DNA from: Segatella maculosa DSM 19339 = JCM 15638
GTDB lineage: Bacteria > Bacteroidota > Bacteroidia > Bacteroidales > Bacteroidaceae
Direction: 5' to 3'
Length of the DNA: 64,000 bases
Assembly (NCBI RefSeq): GCF_000382385.1
Contig: NZ_KB908320.1
Coordinates: 62,001 to 126,000, forward strand
Shown: one piece after another, positions 48,367 through 55,075 of the stretch
How positions within the stretch are numbered: the first letter of the stretch is position 1
Layout: every line of letters starts with the position of its first letter
The notes under the pieces: model-generated
Database searches by the model: none
The model's input: the letters and a program-made list of their open reading frames with translations, nothing else
What the model was told of the DNA's origin: nothing
Made by a program: the position numbers and the translations under genes

Positions 48367-49413
48367 TTAATTAAAGTCATTATCTGTATTTTCAAATATA
48401 GTATAGCTATCATCATTGTCAGATGTAGAACTATCTATATTAGCAATTCTTTGTTTTTGCACTCCTTGCTCTGTCTCCCGTTGTTTGTCAAAGGCATCAT
48501 ATGCATTAACAATTTGGGTTACAAGCTTATGTCTGACAATATCTTTCGGAGTTAAATTTATAACACAGACCCCTTCTAATTTCCTCAAAATTTGTAAGGC
48601 TTCTCTCAAACCACTTTTCTGTTTTTGTGGTAAGTCTATTTGGGTCATATCTCCGGTTATAATCATTTTCGTATTCCAGCCCATTCGTGTCAGAAACATT
48701 CTGATTTGTTGTGGGGTAGTGTTTTGGGCCTCATCCAATATGACAATAGCATCACTTAATGTACGTCCACGCATGAATGCAAGCGGAGCAATCTGTACAA
48801 TATGTTTTTCTATCATATCTCGCAGTTTAGCTGTAGGGATCATATCTTCGAGGGCATCATATAATGGTTGAAGATAAGGGTCAATTTTATCCTTCATGTC
48901 CCCGGGTAAGAACCCCAATTTTTCGCCGGCTTCAACCGCAGGACGGCTCAGAATAATCTTTTTTACAGCTTTCTCTTTAAGGGCTTTAACTGCCAATGCT
49001 ATACTAATATAGGTTTTTCCCGTACCTGCAGGACCAACTGCAAATACCATATCGTGTGTATAAAAAGCATCTACCAGACGCTGTTGGTTCTGTGAACGAC
49101 CTTTTATAGGTTTCCCGGAAATACTGTAAGCAATCACTTTCTCTACTTCAACAGTTTCTTTTTTACCTTTTATAACATTAAGAATATCTTCGTCTGCTAT
49201 AAAGTAGTGTTTTAAGATATGATTTTGTATCAACATTAAATCATCTTTCAGCTTGATAACATCTTCATGGTTACCTGAAATCCTAATTATATTGTCACGC
49301 GCTGTGACCTTTAATGCAGGATAAAGAGATCTTATCATCTGTAAATGACTATTATTAACTCCATAAAAGATCACAGGGTCAATATTTTCCAATATTATAT
49401 GCTTCTCTATCAA
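48367..49413 (-). CDS. PhoH-family ATPase
   Basis: The 348-residue protein has an N-terminal KH-like region and a RecA-type ATPase with Walker [15 protein letters not shown] and Walker [11 protein letters not shown]. PhoH-like proteins act in RNA metabolism and, in many bacteria, pair with YbeY; no ybeY is seen here. It begins an eight-gene operon. Residues after ~315 are Ser/Asp/Asn-rich and probably disordered. Confidence 0.92.
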   Translation of the reverse strand: MIEKHIILENIDPVIFYGVNNSHLQMIRSLYPALKVTARDNIIRISGNHEDVIKLKDDLMLIQNHILKHYFIADEDILNVIKGKKETVEVEKVIAYSISGKPIKGRSQNQQRLVDAFYTHDMVFAVGPAGTGKTYISIALAVKALKEKAVKKIILSRPAVEAGEKLGFLPGDMKDKIDPYLQPLYDALEDMIPTAKLRDMIEKHIVQIAPLAFMRGRTLSDAIVILDEAQNTTPQQIRMFLTRMGWNTKMIITGDMTQIDLPQKQKSGLREALQILRKLEGVCVINLTPKDIVRHKLVTQIVNAYDAFDKQRETEQGVQKQRIANIDSSTSDNDDSYTIFENTDNDFN

Positions 49414-49442
49414 TGTTGTATATGATGCTTAAAATATAATTG

Positions 49443-49474
49443 CAAATTTAGAATTAATTTCTGAAATTACCAAA
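49443..49474 (-). promoter_or_regulatory. Bacteroidetes promoter for the phoH-pyrF operon
   Basis: On the minus strand TTTG (49474-49471) and TAAATTTG (49450-49443) are separated by 20 bp. Confidence 0.8.
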
Positions 49475-49639
49475 TATTTTCATCTACCTTTATCTGCTTT
49501 ACGTAAGTTAAAGATGCGTTTATCTCATAATGTATTAGTCATTCATACAATTTATCATAATACGTATTATATTATCATTGCTGTTTTGAGTAACGAACTC
49601 ATATCTGGAAAATCATAAAATGAACCATATTGTTCGATA
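49475..49639. other. AT-rich spacer upstream of the phoH promoter
   Basis: No gene or structured element is recognised in this part of the 407-bp gap between phoH and the DUF4295 gene. Confidence 0.5.
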
Positions 49640-49762
49640 ATATGGCTAATATTGTGCACTGATATGGCTAATATTGGACGCTAATATCACTGATATTGAG
49701 CGTTAATATGGCTGAAATTGAATGCTAATATGGCTAATATTAAAGGCGGATATAGCCCAATA
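49640..49762. repeat. 22-bp-period array, ATGGCTGA family (6 units)
   Basis: Cores at 49642, 49664, 49686, 49708, 49730 and 49752 (ATGGCTAA, ATGGCTAA, ATCACTGA, ATGGCTGA, ATGGCTAA, ATAGCCCA) are all spaced exactly 22 bp in one orientation. Confidence 0.92.
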
Positions 49763-49770
49763 TACACAAA

Positions 49771-49803
49771 AAAAGATTGCAATTTTTATTGCAATCTTTT
49801 TTT
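49771..49803 (-). terminator. Terminator of the rpmB-rpmG-DUF4295 operon
   Basis: AAAAGATTGCAAT (49771-49783) and ATTGCAATCTTTT (49788-49800) form a perfect 13-bp stem with a four-T loop. T-runs exist on both strands, so it can work in both directions. Confidence 0.88.
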
Positions 49804-49820
49804 ATTATGAACTAATAAAA

Positions 49821-49979
49821 TTATTTCTTAAAAAAATCTTTCACTGCCTCATTGGGAACCATCTGCTCATCAAAAACATAAGCACCAGTCTTGGGGCTCT
49901 TTACCATTTTGATTACTTTTGAGTATGCGCGACCATCCGTTGAACCTTCATGGAGGGTAGCGACCGCTTTCTTTGCCAT
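49821..49979 (-). CDS. DUF4295 small protein (52 aa)
   Basis: Reading from the ATG at 49979 gives MAKKAVATLHEGSTDGRAYS and then KVIKMVKSPKTGAYVFDEQM, ending in FFKK. This is the Bacteroidetes-specific DUF4295, regularly found behind rpmB and rpmG; its basic composition and place suggest a ribosome-associated protein, which is inference. The gap to rpmG is 27 bases. Confidence 0.85.
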   Translation of the reverse strand: MAKKAVATLHEGSTDGRAYSKVIKMVKSPKTGAYVFDEQMVPNEAVKDFFKK

Positions 49980-50006
49980 ATCTTAATAAGCTTTTTAAAA
50001 GGGTTA

Positions 50007-50195
50007 TTACTTAATCTCCTTATGAAGTGTCATCTTCTTCAGGATGGGATTATACTTCTTTAGTTCAAGACGCTCAGGAGTATTCTTACGGTTCTTTGTT
50101 GTCACGTAACGGCTTGTTCCTGGAAGTCCACTATTCTTCATTTCTGTGCATTCAAGAATGACCTGCACTCTATTTCCCTTAGCTTTCTTTGCCAT
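50007..50195 (-). CDS. rpmG: Ribosomal protein bL33
   Basis: The 62-residue protein begins [18 protein letters not shown] and has [20 protein letters not shown], typical of bL33. It has a single Cys, so it is the zinc-free (C-minus) form. It is between rpmB and the DUF4295 gene. Confidence 0.95.
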   Translation of the reverse strand: MAKKAKGNRVQVILECTEMKNSGLPGTSRYVTTKNRKNTPERLELKKYNPILKKMTLHKEIK

Positions 50196-50200
50196 GATGA

Positions 50201-50464
50201 TTATTCTCCTATAACTTTAATGTCTTTCCAGTCGCAGAAACCTTTGGAAACGGCCTGCTTCAAAGCTGCGTCAAGACCAACTTTATTGATGAGACGAAGG
50301 CCGGCAGCACTGACCTTGAGGCTAATCCAGCAACTTTCTTCCACGTAGTAGAATTTCTTGCTGAAGAGGTTAACGTCAAAGCTTCTCTTTGTACGGTGCT
50401 TTGAGTGAGACACATTGCAACCTATCTGTGCCTTCTTTCCTGTAATCTGACAAATTTTAGACAT
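50201..50464 (-). CDS. rpmB: Ribosomal protein bL28
   Basis: The 87-residue protein has the bL28 start [32 protein letters not shown], and a C-terminal domain ending in IKVIGE. The first gene of the rpmB-rpmG-DUF4295 operon, it is 5 bases from rpmG. Confidence 0.95.
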   Translation of the reverse strand: MSKICQITGKKAQIGCNVSHSKHRTKRSFDVNLFSKKFYYVEESCWISLKVSAAGLRLINKVGLDAALKQAVSKGFCDWKDIKVIGE

Positions 50465-50516
50465 TGCTATCTTTAATTTTTGTTTTCGTTTTTTGATACT
50501 TATTCCAAACAGGGTG

Positions 50517-50547
50517 CAAAATTACAAATATTTTTGAATTATACAAA
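50517..50547 (-). promoter_or_regulatory. Bacteroidetes promoter for the rpmB operon
   Basis: On the minus strand TTTG (50547-50544) and TAATTTTG (50524-50517) are separated by 19 bp, an exact consensus match. Confidence 0.85.
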
Positions 50548-50594
50548 ACAATTCTTTGAAGAATATAGAGAATTAAGCATTTTTTTGTTTTATA

Positions 50595-51098
50595 CTATTC
50601 CTCCTTATGTTGTTTCTCTTTCAGATAATCAAGAAACATACGTAAAGCTTGGTTTGTAGCAATGGCCAGATTGATATCGCGCCCAAAGTCTTCTTCTAAC
50701 TTCATCGTACGGACATCATCTTTACTTCCACAAGCCAGCCATATCGTGCCCACAGGTATATCTGGTGTCCCACCTGTCGGGCCGGCAACCCCCGTTGCCG
50801 CTATTGCATAGTCGACATTCAAGGCTTCACACGCACCTTTCACCATTTGTTTGGCGACTTCTTCGCTTACAGCTGTTTGCTCTTCAAGAGTCTGATGGCT
50901 TACATGAAGCAGATTCTCTTTCACTTCATTTGTGTAAGACACGATTCCGCCCTTGAAATACTCGCTTGCACCGGGAACGGCTATGATTGCTTCGGCGATG
51001 CGACCACCCGTACAGCTTTCTGCCGTTCCAACCGTCAACCTATTATCATATAGGTATTGCTGTACCTCTTTGCTCAATACTTTCGTTTCTAATTCCAT
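50595..51098 (-). CDS. CinA-family nicotinamide-nucleotide amidase domain protein
   Basis: The 167-residue protein is a stand-alone CinA C-terminal domain (PncC type), which deamidates nicotinamide mononucleotide in NAD recycling. It shows TVGTAESCTGGRIAEAI, GIVSYTNEVKE, AIAATGVAGPTGGT and VGTIWLA. It is the third gene of the map-tsaD-pncC group, 11 bases from tsaD. Confidence 0.9.
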   Translation of the reverse strand: MELETKVLSKEVQQYLYDNRLTVGTAESCTGGRIAEAIIAVPGASEYFKGGIVSYTNEVKENLLHVSHQTLEEQTAVSEEVAKQMVKGACEALNVDYAIAATGVAGPTGGTPDIPVGTIWLACGSKDDVRTMKLEEDFGRDINLAIATNQALRMFLDYLKEKQHKEE

Positions 51099-51109
51099 AT
51101 TTATTCTCG

Positions 51110-52144
51110 TTACTTAAAGGTTACTTTTGAGAATGCAGGGGCATCCATTCTTCCAAAATCATTATCACGATACTTAAACTGCCCGACAATGGCAATCATG
51201 GCCGCATTGTCGGTCGTATAGCTGAACTTTGGGATATAAATTGTCCAGCCATACTTCTCGGCATGCTCCCGAAAAGCATTGCGCAGGCCATTATTGGCAG
51301 ATACACCGCCAGCAACGGCAACATGCTTGATTCCCGTTTCCTTCACGGCTTTACGTAGTTTATTCATCAATATATCCACTATCGTGTGCTCCAGACTTGC
51401 AGCCAAATCGTTCTTGTGATGTTCGATGAAGTCGGCATCTTCCTTTATCCAATCACGCAGATTATAAAGAAAAGAGGTTTTTAACCCTGAGAACGAATAA
51501 TCAAACCCGGCGATGTGAGGTTCGGCAAACTGAAAAGCAAGCGGATTGCCTTGCCGTGCAAGTTTATCAATAATCGGACCGCCGGGATATCCGAGCCCCA
51601 TTACTTTGGAACATTTATCTATGGCTTCGCCGGCAGCATCGTCGATAGTTTGTCCCAACACCTGCATATCATCATACGCATTGACTTTTACGATTTGGGA
51701 ATTACCACCGGACACCAACAGACAGATAAATGGGAACGGAGGTGCACTCGCATCATCGTCGCTTTCTTTGATGAAATGGGCCATGACGTGACCCTGCAGA
51801 TGGTTCACATCAATCAGAGGGATATTCAACGAACGCGCCAGACCTTTGGCAAAGTTGACGCCGACAAGCAAAGAGCCCATCAATCCCGGCCCGCGCGTAT
51901 AAGCTATTGCACTTAATGTCTCTTTTTTTATGCCGGCTCGCTTGATAGCCTGATCGACCACGGGGACGACATTCTGCTGATGGGCACGTGAAGCCAACTC
52001 GGGGACCACCCCGCCGTAGGCTTTATGCACGTCTTGCGAAGCCGTTACATTAGACAGTAGCACGCCGTTTCTCAGCACAGCGGCAGAAGTATCATCGCAA
52101 GAACTTTCTATACCTAATATATATATATCCCTATTGTTTTCCAT
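51110..52144 (-). CDS. tsaD: tRNA threonylcarbamoyladenosine transferase TsaD
   Basis: TsaD transfers the threonylcarbamoyl group to A37 of ANN-decoding tRNAs with TsaB/TsaE. The 344-residue ASKHA-fold protein has LGIESSCDDTSAAVL, the HxxxH metal motif in VNHLQGHVMAH, LLVSGGNSQIV and VAVAGGVSANNGLR. It is 22 bases after map. Confidence 0.96.
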   Translation of the reverse strand: MENNRDIYILGIESSCDDTSAAVLRNGVLLSNVTASQDVHKAYGGVVPELASRAHQQNVVPVVDQAIKRAGIKKETLSAIAYTRGPGLMGSLLVGVNFAKGLARSLNIPLIDVNHLQGHVMAHFIKESDDDASAPPFPFICLLVSGGNSQIVKVNAYDDMQVLGQTIDDAAGEAIDKCSKVMGLGYPGGPIIDKLARQGNPLAFQFAEPHIAGFDYSFSGLKTSFLYNLRDWIKEDADFIEHHKNDLAASLEHTIVDILMNKLRKAVKETGIKHVAVAGGVSANNGLRNAFREHAEKYGWTIYIPKFSYTTDNAAMIAIVGQFKYRDNDFGRMDAPAFSKVTFK

Positions 52145-52166
52145 AACTCATCGTATAGCCATCGCG

Positions 52167-53030
52167 TTAATAAGATAATACCTCTACACCCTGATCCGTC
52201 ATCAGGAACGTATGCTCCCATTGGGCACTCGGCTTCTCATCGCCGGTAATGACTTCCCAGCCATACGGGTCGTCGGCATCAATGAACACCTTCCAAGTGC
52301 CCATATTGATCATGGGTTCGATAGTGAACACCATGCCGGGAACCAGCAACATGCCCGTGCCGCGATGACCAAAATGCACCACATCGGGCTCTTCGTGCAT
52401 GGCCAAGCCTACGCCATGACCGCACAAATCGCGCACGACGCCATAATGATACTTCTCGGCATGCTTCTGAATGGCATGCCCGATATCGCCGACAAAGCAA
52501 TAAGGCTTGGCTGCCTCGGCACCAATCTCCAGACACTCCTTAGCCACTCTCACCAATTGTTCTTTCTCCGGTGTCGTCTTTCCCCCGATGATGAACATGC
52601 GTGAGGCATCACCGTAATAGCCGTTCACACTCAACGTCATATCCACATTCACGATATCGCCCTCTTGAAGCACATCCTCTTCTTTCGGAATGCCATGGCA
52701 GACAACCTCGTTGATACTCGTACAGACGCTCTTGGGAAAGCCTTCATAGTTCAAGCAGGCCGGAACGGCATTGTTGTCCCGGCAATATTGCATGCAAATA
52801 TCATCTATCTCCTGCGTTGTCATGCCCGGCCGGATGGCCGCAGCGACAGCATCGAGACAGCCAGTATTTACCTTACTTGCGATGCGGATGCCTTCAATTT
52901 GTTCTGGGGTCTTTATAAGATCGCGCGTAGGCACTTCCCTACCCTTGTTTTCCCAATACATCACCTGCTTGTCAAGCTCTGTAATGGGAACGCCCGGCAG
53001 GCAATGCCACCTTTTCTTCTTAAGTTTCAT
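52167..53030 (-). CDS. map: Methionine aminopeptidase type I
   Basis: MetAP removes the initiator Met. The metal ligands are visible: D in VNVDMTL, D in GDASRMF, H in GHGVGLAMHEEP, E in TIEPMIN and E in WEHTFLM. At 287 residues it carries a ~40-residue N-terminal extension (KKKRWHCLPGVPITELDKQV) before RDLIKTPEQIEGIR, which plain type Ia enzymes lack. The extension has one Cys, not a zinc finger. Confidence 0.95.
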   Translation of the reverse strand: MKLKKKRWHCLPGVPITELDKQVMYWENKGREVPTRDLIKTPEQIEGIRIASKVNTGCLDAVAAAIRPGMTTQEIDDICMQYCRDNNAVPACLNYEGFPKSVCTSINEVVCHGIPKEEDVLQEGDIVNVDMTLSVNGYYGDASRMFIIGGKTTPEKEQLVRVAKECLEIGAEAAKPYCFVGDIGHAIQKHAEKYHYGVVRDLCGHGVGLAMHEEPDVVHFGHRGTGMLLVPGMVFTIEPMINMGTWKVFIDADDPYGWEVITGDEKPSAQWEHTFLMTDQGVEVLSY

Positions 53031-53056
53031 ACTTCTTCAACGTTTAAACTTGGTTG

Positions 53057-53088
53057 CAAAAATACAATTTATAATTGAAACAGACAAT
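53057..53088 (-). promoter_or_regulatory. Promoter for map-tsaD-pncC
   Basis: On the minus strand ATTG (53088-53085) and TATTTTTG (53064-53057) are separated by 20 bp; the -33 box deviates by one base from TTTG. Confidence 0.65.
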
Positions 53089-53296
53089 TTTTTATGTAGA
53101 TATCCGGAAGGTTTGTTTCATGTATCGCCAATCAGCAAATTCGGACTCCCCGCCTTACGAGAGTCCGATGATGGACCTTCGATTACTTCCACGTTGCGAA
53201 GCCGGCTGAAATTTAATTCATACGAAAATAATTTACAATTATAAGCCTTTTCAAACTTACTGCGTACTTTTTTGAAATTTACTGCGTATTTTTTTA
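53089..53296. other. Left part of the 664-bp gap between map and serS
   Basis: A small hairpin (TCGGACTC with GAGTCCGA, about 53143-53168) is the only visible structure. No gene is supported. Confidence 0.5.
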
Positions 53297-53362
53297 AAAT
53301 TGTCTTATAAGAGAATTTAAATTGTCTTATAAGGGAATTTGAATTCTCTTATAAGGGAATTT
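53297..53362. repeat. 22-bp-period array, CTTATAAG family (3 units)
   Basis: CTTATAAG at 53304, 53326 and 53348, exactly 22 bp apart, in units closely matching those at 1564-1651. TGATTATCAA lies 24 bp beyond the last core at 53380-53389, a mirror of the arrangement at 1535. Confidence 0.92.
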
Positions 53363-53520
53363 TGACGCTCATAGAACACTGATTATCAATAAGTTACAAA
53401 GGCGATTTTTTCGCTGTTTTTTTAGTTCTCACAGGAATAATACAATTTAAAAATAGTTTACAAAAATAGTTCTCTCTATTCCGTTCTGAAGCGCTGTCGG
53501 CCACTTACGACCACAATCTC

Positions 53521-53599
53521 AGAAGTATTGTCCATCAGTATCAAGCCGCCCAAAACGTAGTCTACGGCAGACGTATCAGAACGTTTTGGACAATATTCT
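53521..53599. other. Long imperfect hairpin upstream of the serS promoter
   Basis: Outer arms AGAAGTATTGTCC (53521-53533) and GGACAATATTCT (53588-53599), and inner arms CCAAAACG (53550-53557) and CGTTTTGG (53582-53589), nest with a 16-base bulge. A small GTCT/AGAC hairpin sits in the loop. It lies just upstream of the serS promoter, so it is outside the serS mRNA. It may be a small-element remnant or a regulatory cruciform. Confidence 0.55.
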
Positions 53600-53632
53600 C
53601 GCCCGAAACATAAGGAAAAAGTGTCATTTGTC

Positions 53633-53662
53633 CTTGATTGTAAGAATTAAATCGTAACTTTG
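53633..53662 (+). promoter_or_regulatory. Promoter for serS
   Basis: TAACTTTG at 53655-53662 is a full -7 match; CTTG at 53633-53636 (18-bp spacer) is the likely -33 box. Confidence 0.65.
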
Positions 53663-53694
53663 TGCACATAAAATGAACAGAAAACAAAAAAGCT

Positions 53695-54987
53695 ATGCTT
53701 ACACTTAAACTCATCAGTGAAGAAACAGAACGCGTTATCAAAGGTCTGGAGAAGAAACATTTCGATGGTGCTCGCGAGGCCGTTGAGAAAGTTTTAGAAT
53801 ACGACAGAATCCGTCGAGAATCTCAGCAGAAGCTCGATTCCAATAAGCAGCAGCAAAATCAGCTGGCAAGGCAAATCGGCAGTTTGATGAAGGAAGGTAA
53901 AAAAGACGAGGCCGAGAATATCAAACGAGAAGTCGCCGAATTGAAGGCCACCGACAAGGCTTTGCAAGAAATCATGGACAAGGCGCAGGAAGACATGAGA
54001 CACGTACTTCTGGACATACCGAACATACCCCATGAAGATGTTCCCGAAGGCAAAGACGCAAGTAGCAACGTTGTCCTGAAAGAAGATATCAGCAACATGC
54101 CAGAACTTGGCGAGGGAGCACTCTGCCATTGGGATTTATTGAAGAAATACAATCTTGCAGACTTTGACCTCGGAGTGAAGATCACGGGGGCCGGTTTCCC
54201 GGTGTATATAGGCAAGATGGCACGGTTTCAGCGGGCATTGGAAGCTTTCTTCCTTGATGAAGCACGCAAGTCGGGTTACGTAGAGATACAACCTCCCTAC
54301 GTCGTCAATGAGGCTTCCGGCTTGGGCACTGGTCAGCTACCCGACAAAGAGGGGCAGATGTATCATGCCAACCTCGATAATCTTTTCTTAATTCCAACGG
54401 CGGAGGTCCCCGTGACTAACATTTTTCGCGATGAAATACTCGACGAGAAAGACCTTCCCATCAAACGTTGTGCCTATTCGGCATGCTTTCGTCGCGAGGC
54501 CGGAAGCTATGGCAAAGATGTCCGTGGCTTGAACCGTCTTCATCAATTTGACAAAGTCGAGATTGTTCGTATTGATAAGCCCGAGCATTCGTATGCGTCG
54601 TGGCACGAAATGCTCGACCATGTGGAGGGGCTGCTTAAGAAACTTGAATTGCCTTATCACTTGCTTTTGCTTTGTGGCGGCGACATGAGCTTTACGTCGA
54701 GCATCTGTGTCGATTTTGAAACTTATTCTGCGGCGCAACACCGTTGGCTTGAAGTCTCTTCGGTCTCCAACTTTGAGAGCTATCAGGCTAACCGGTTGCA
54801 TTGCCGATACCGCCATGCCGACGGCAAGAAGATTGAACTTTGTCACACCCTGAACGGTTCGGCCTTGGCTTTGCCGCGCATTGTAGCCACTATTCTTGAG
54901 AACAATCAGACGCCACAAGGTATCCGGGTGCCGAAAGTGCTCGTCCCCTACTGTGGCTTCGAGTATCTTGACGACAAGAACGATTGA
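53695..54987 (+). CDS. serS: Seryl-tRNA synthetase
   Basis: SerS charges tRNA-Ser and tRNA-Sec. The N-terminal ~100 residues form the antiparallel coiled-coil arm that clamps the long variable arm (QQKLDSNKQQQNQLARQIGS). Class II motifs follow: ACFRREAGSYGKDVRGLNR (motif 2) and NGSALALPRIVATILEN (motif 3). The 430-residue length is normal. A perfect 13-bp hairpin follows the stop. Confidence 0.97.
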   Translation: MLTLKLISEETERVIKGLEKKHFDGAREAVEKVLEYDRIRRESQQKLDSNKQQQNQLARQIGSLMKEGKKDEAENIKREVAELKATDKALQEIMDKAQEDMRHVLLDIPNIPHEDVPEGKDASSNVVLKEDISNMPELGEGALCHWDLLKKYNLADFDLGVKITGAGFPVYIGKMARFQRALEAFFLDEARKSGYVEIQPPYVVNEASGLGTGQLPDKEGQMYHANLDNLFLIPTAEVPVTNIFRDEILDEKDLPIKRCAYSACFRREAGSYGKDVRGLNRLHQFDKVEIVRIDKPEHSYASWHEMLDHVEGLLKKLELPYHLLLLCGGDMSFTSSICVDFETYSAAQHRWLEVSSVSNFESYQANRLHCRYRHADGKKIELCHTLNGSALALPRIVATILENNQTPQGIRVPKVLVPYCGFEYLDDKND

Positions 54988-54995
54988 GAACGTTA

Positions 54996-55038
54996 ATTCC
55001 GATATTGGCCGATGGTAACCGCCTGCCAATATCGGAAT
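54996..55038. other. 13-bp perfect hairpin between serS and the NfnAB fusion gene
   Basis: ATTCCGATATTGG (54996-55008) pairs perfectly with CCAATATCGGAAT (55026-55038), loop 17 bases. No T-run follows, so it is not a classical terminator; an mRNA-processing or protein-binding role is possible. Confidence 0.6.
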
Positions 55039-55075
55039 CACTCCTGAATAAGAAACAAAACATTATCTAATACGT

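Noticed and set aside
53521..53694. T-box riboswitch for serS
   Set aside because: The large hairpin is upstream of the promoter, no T-box bulge or terminator/antiterminator pair is present, and T-boxes are not expected in Bacteroidetes.
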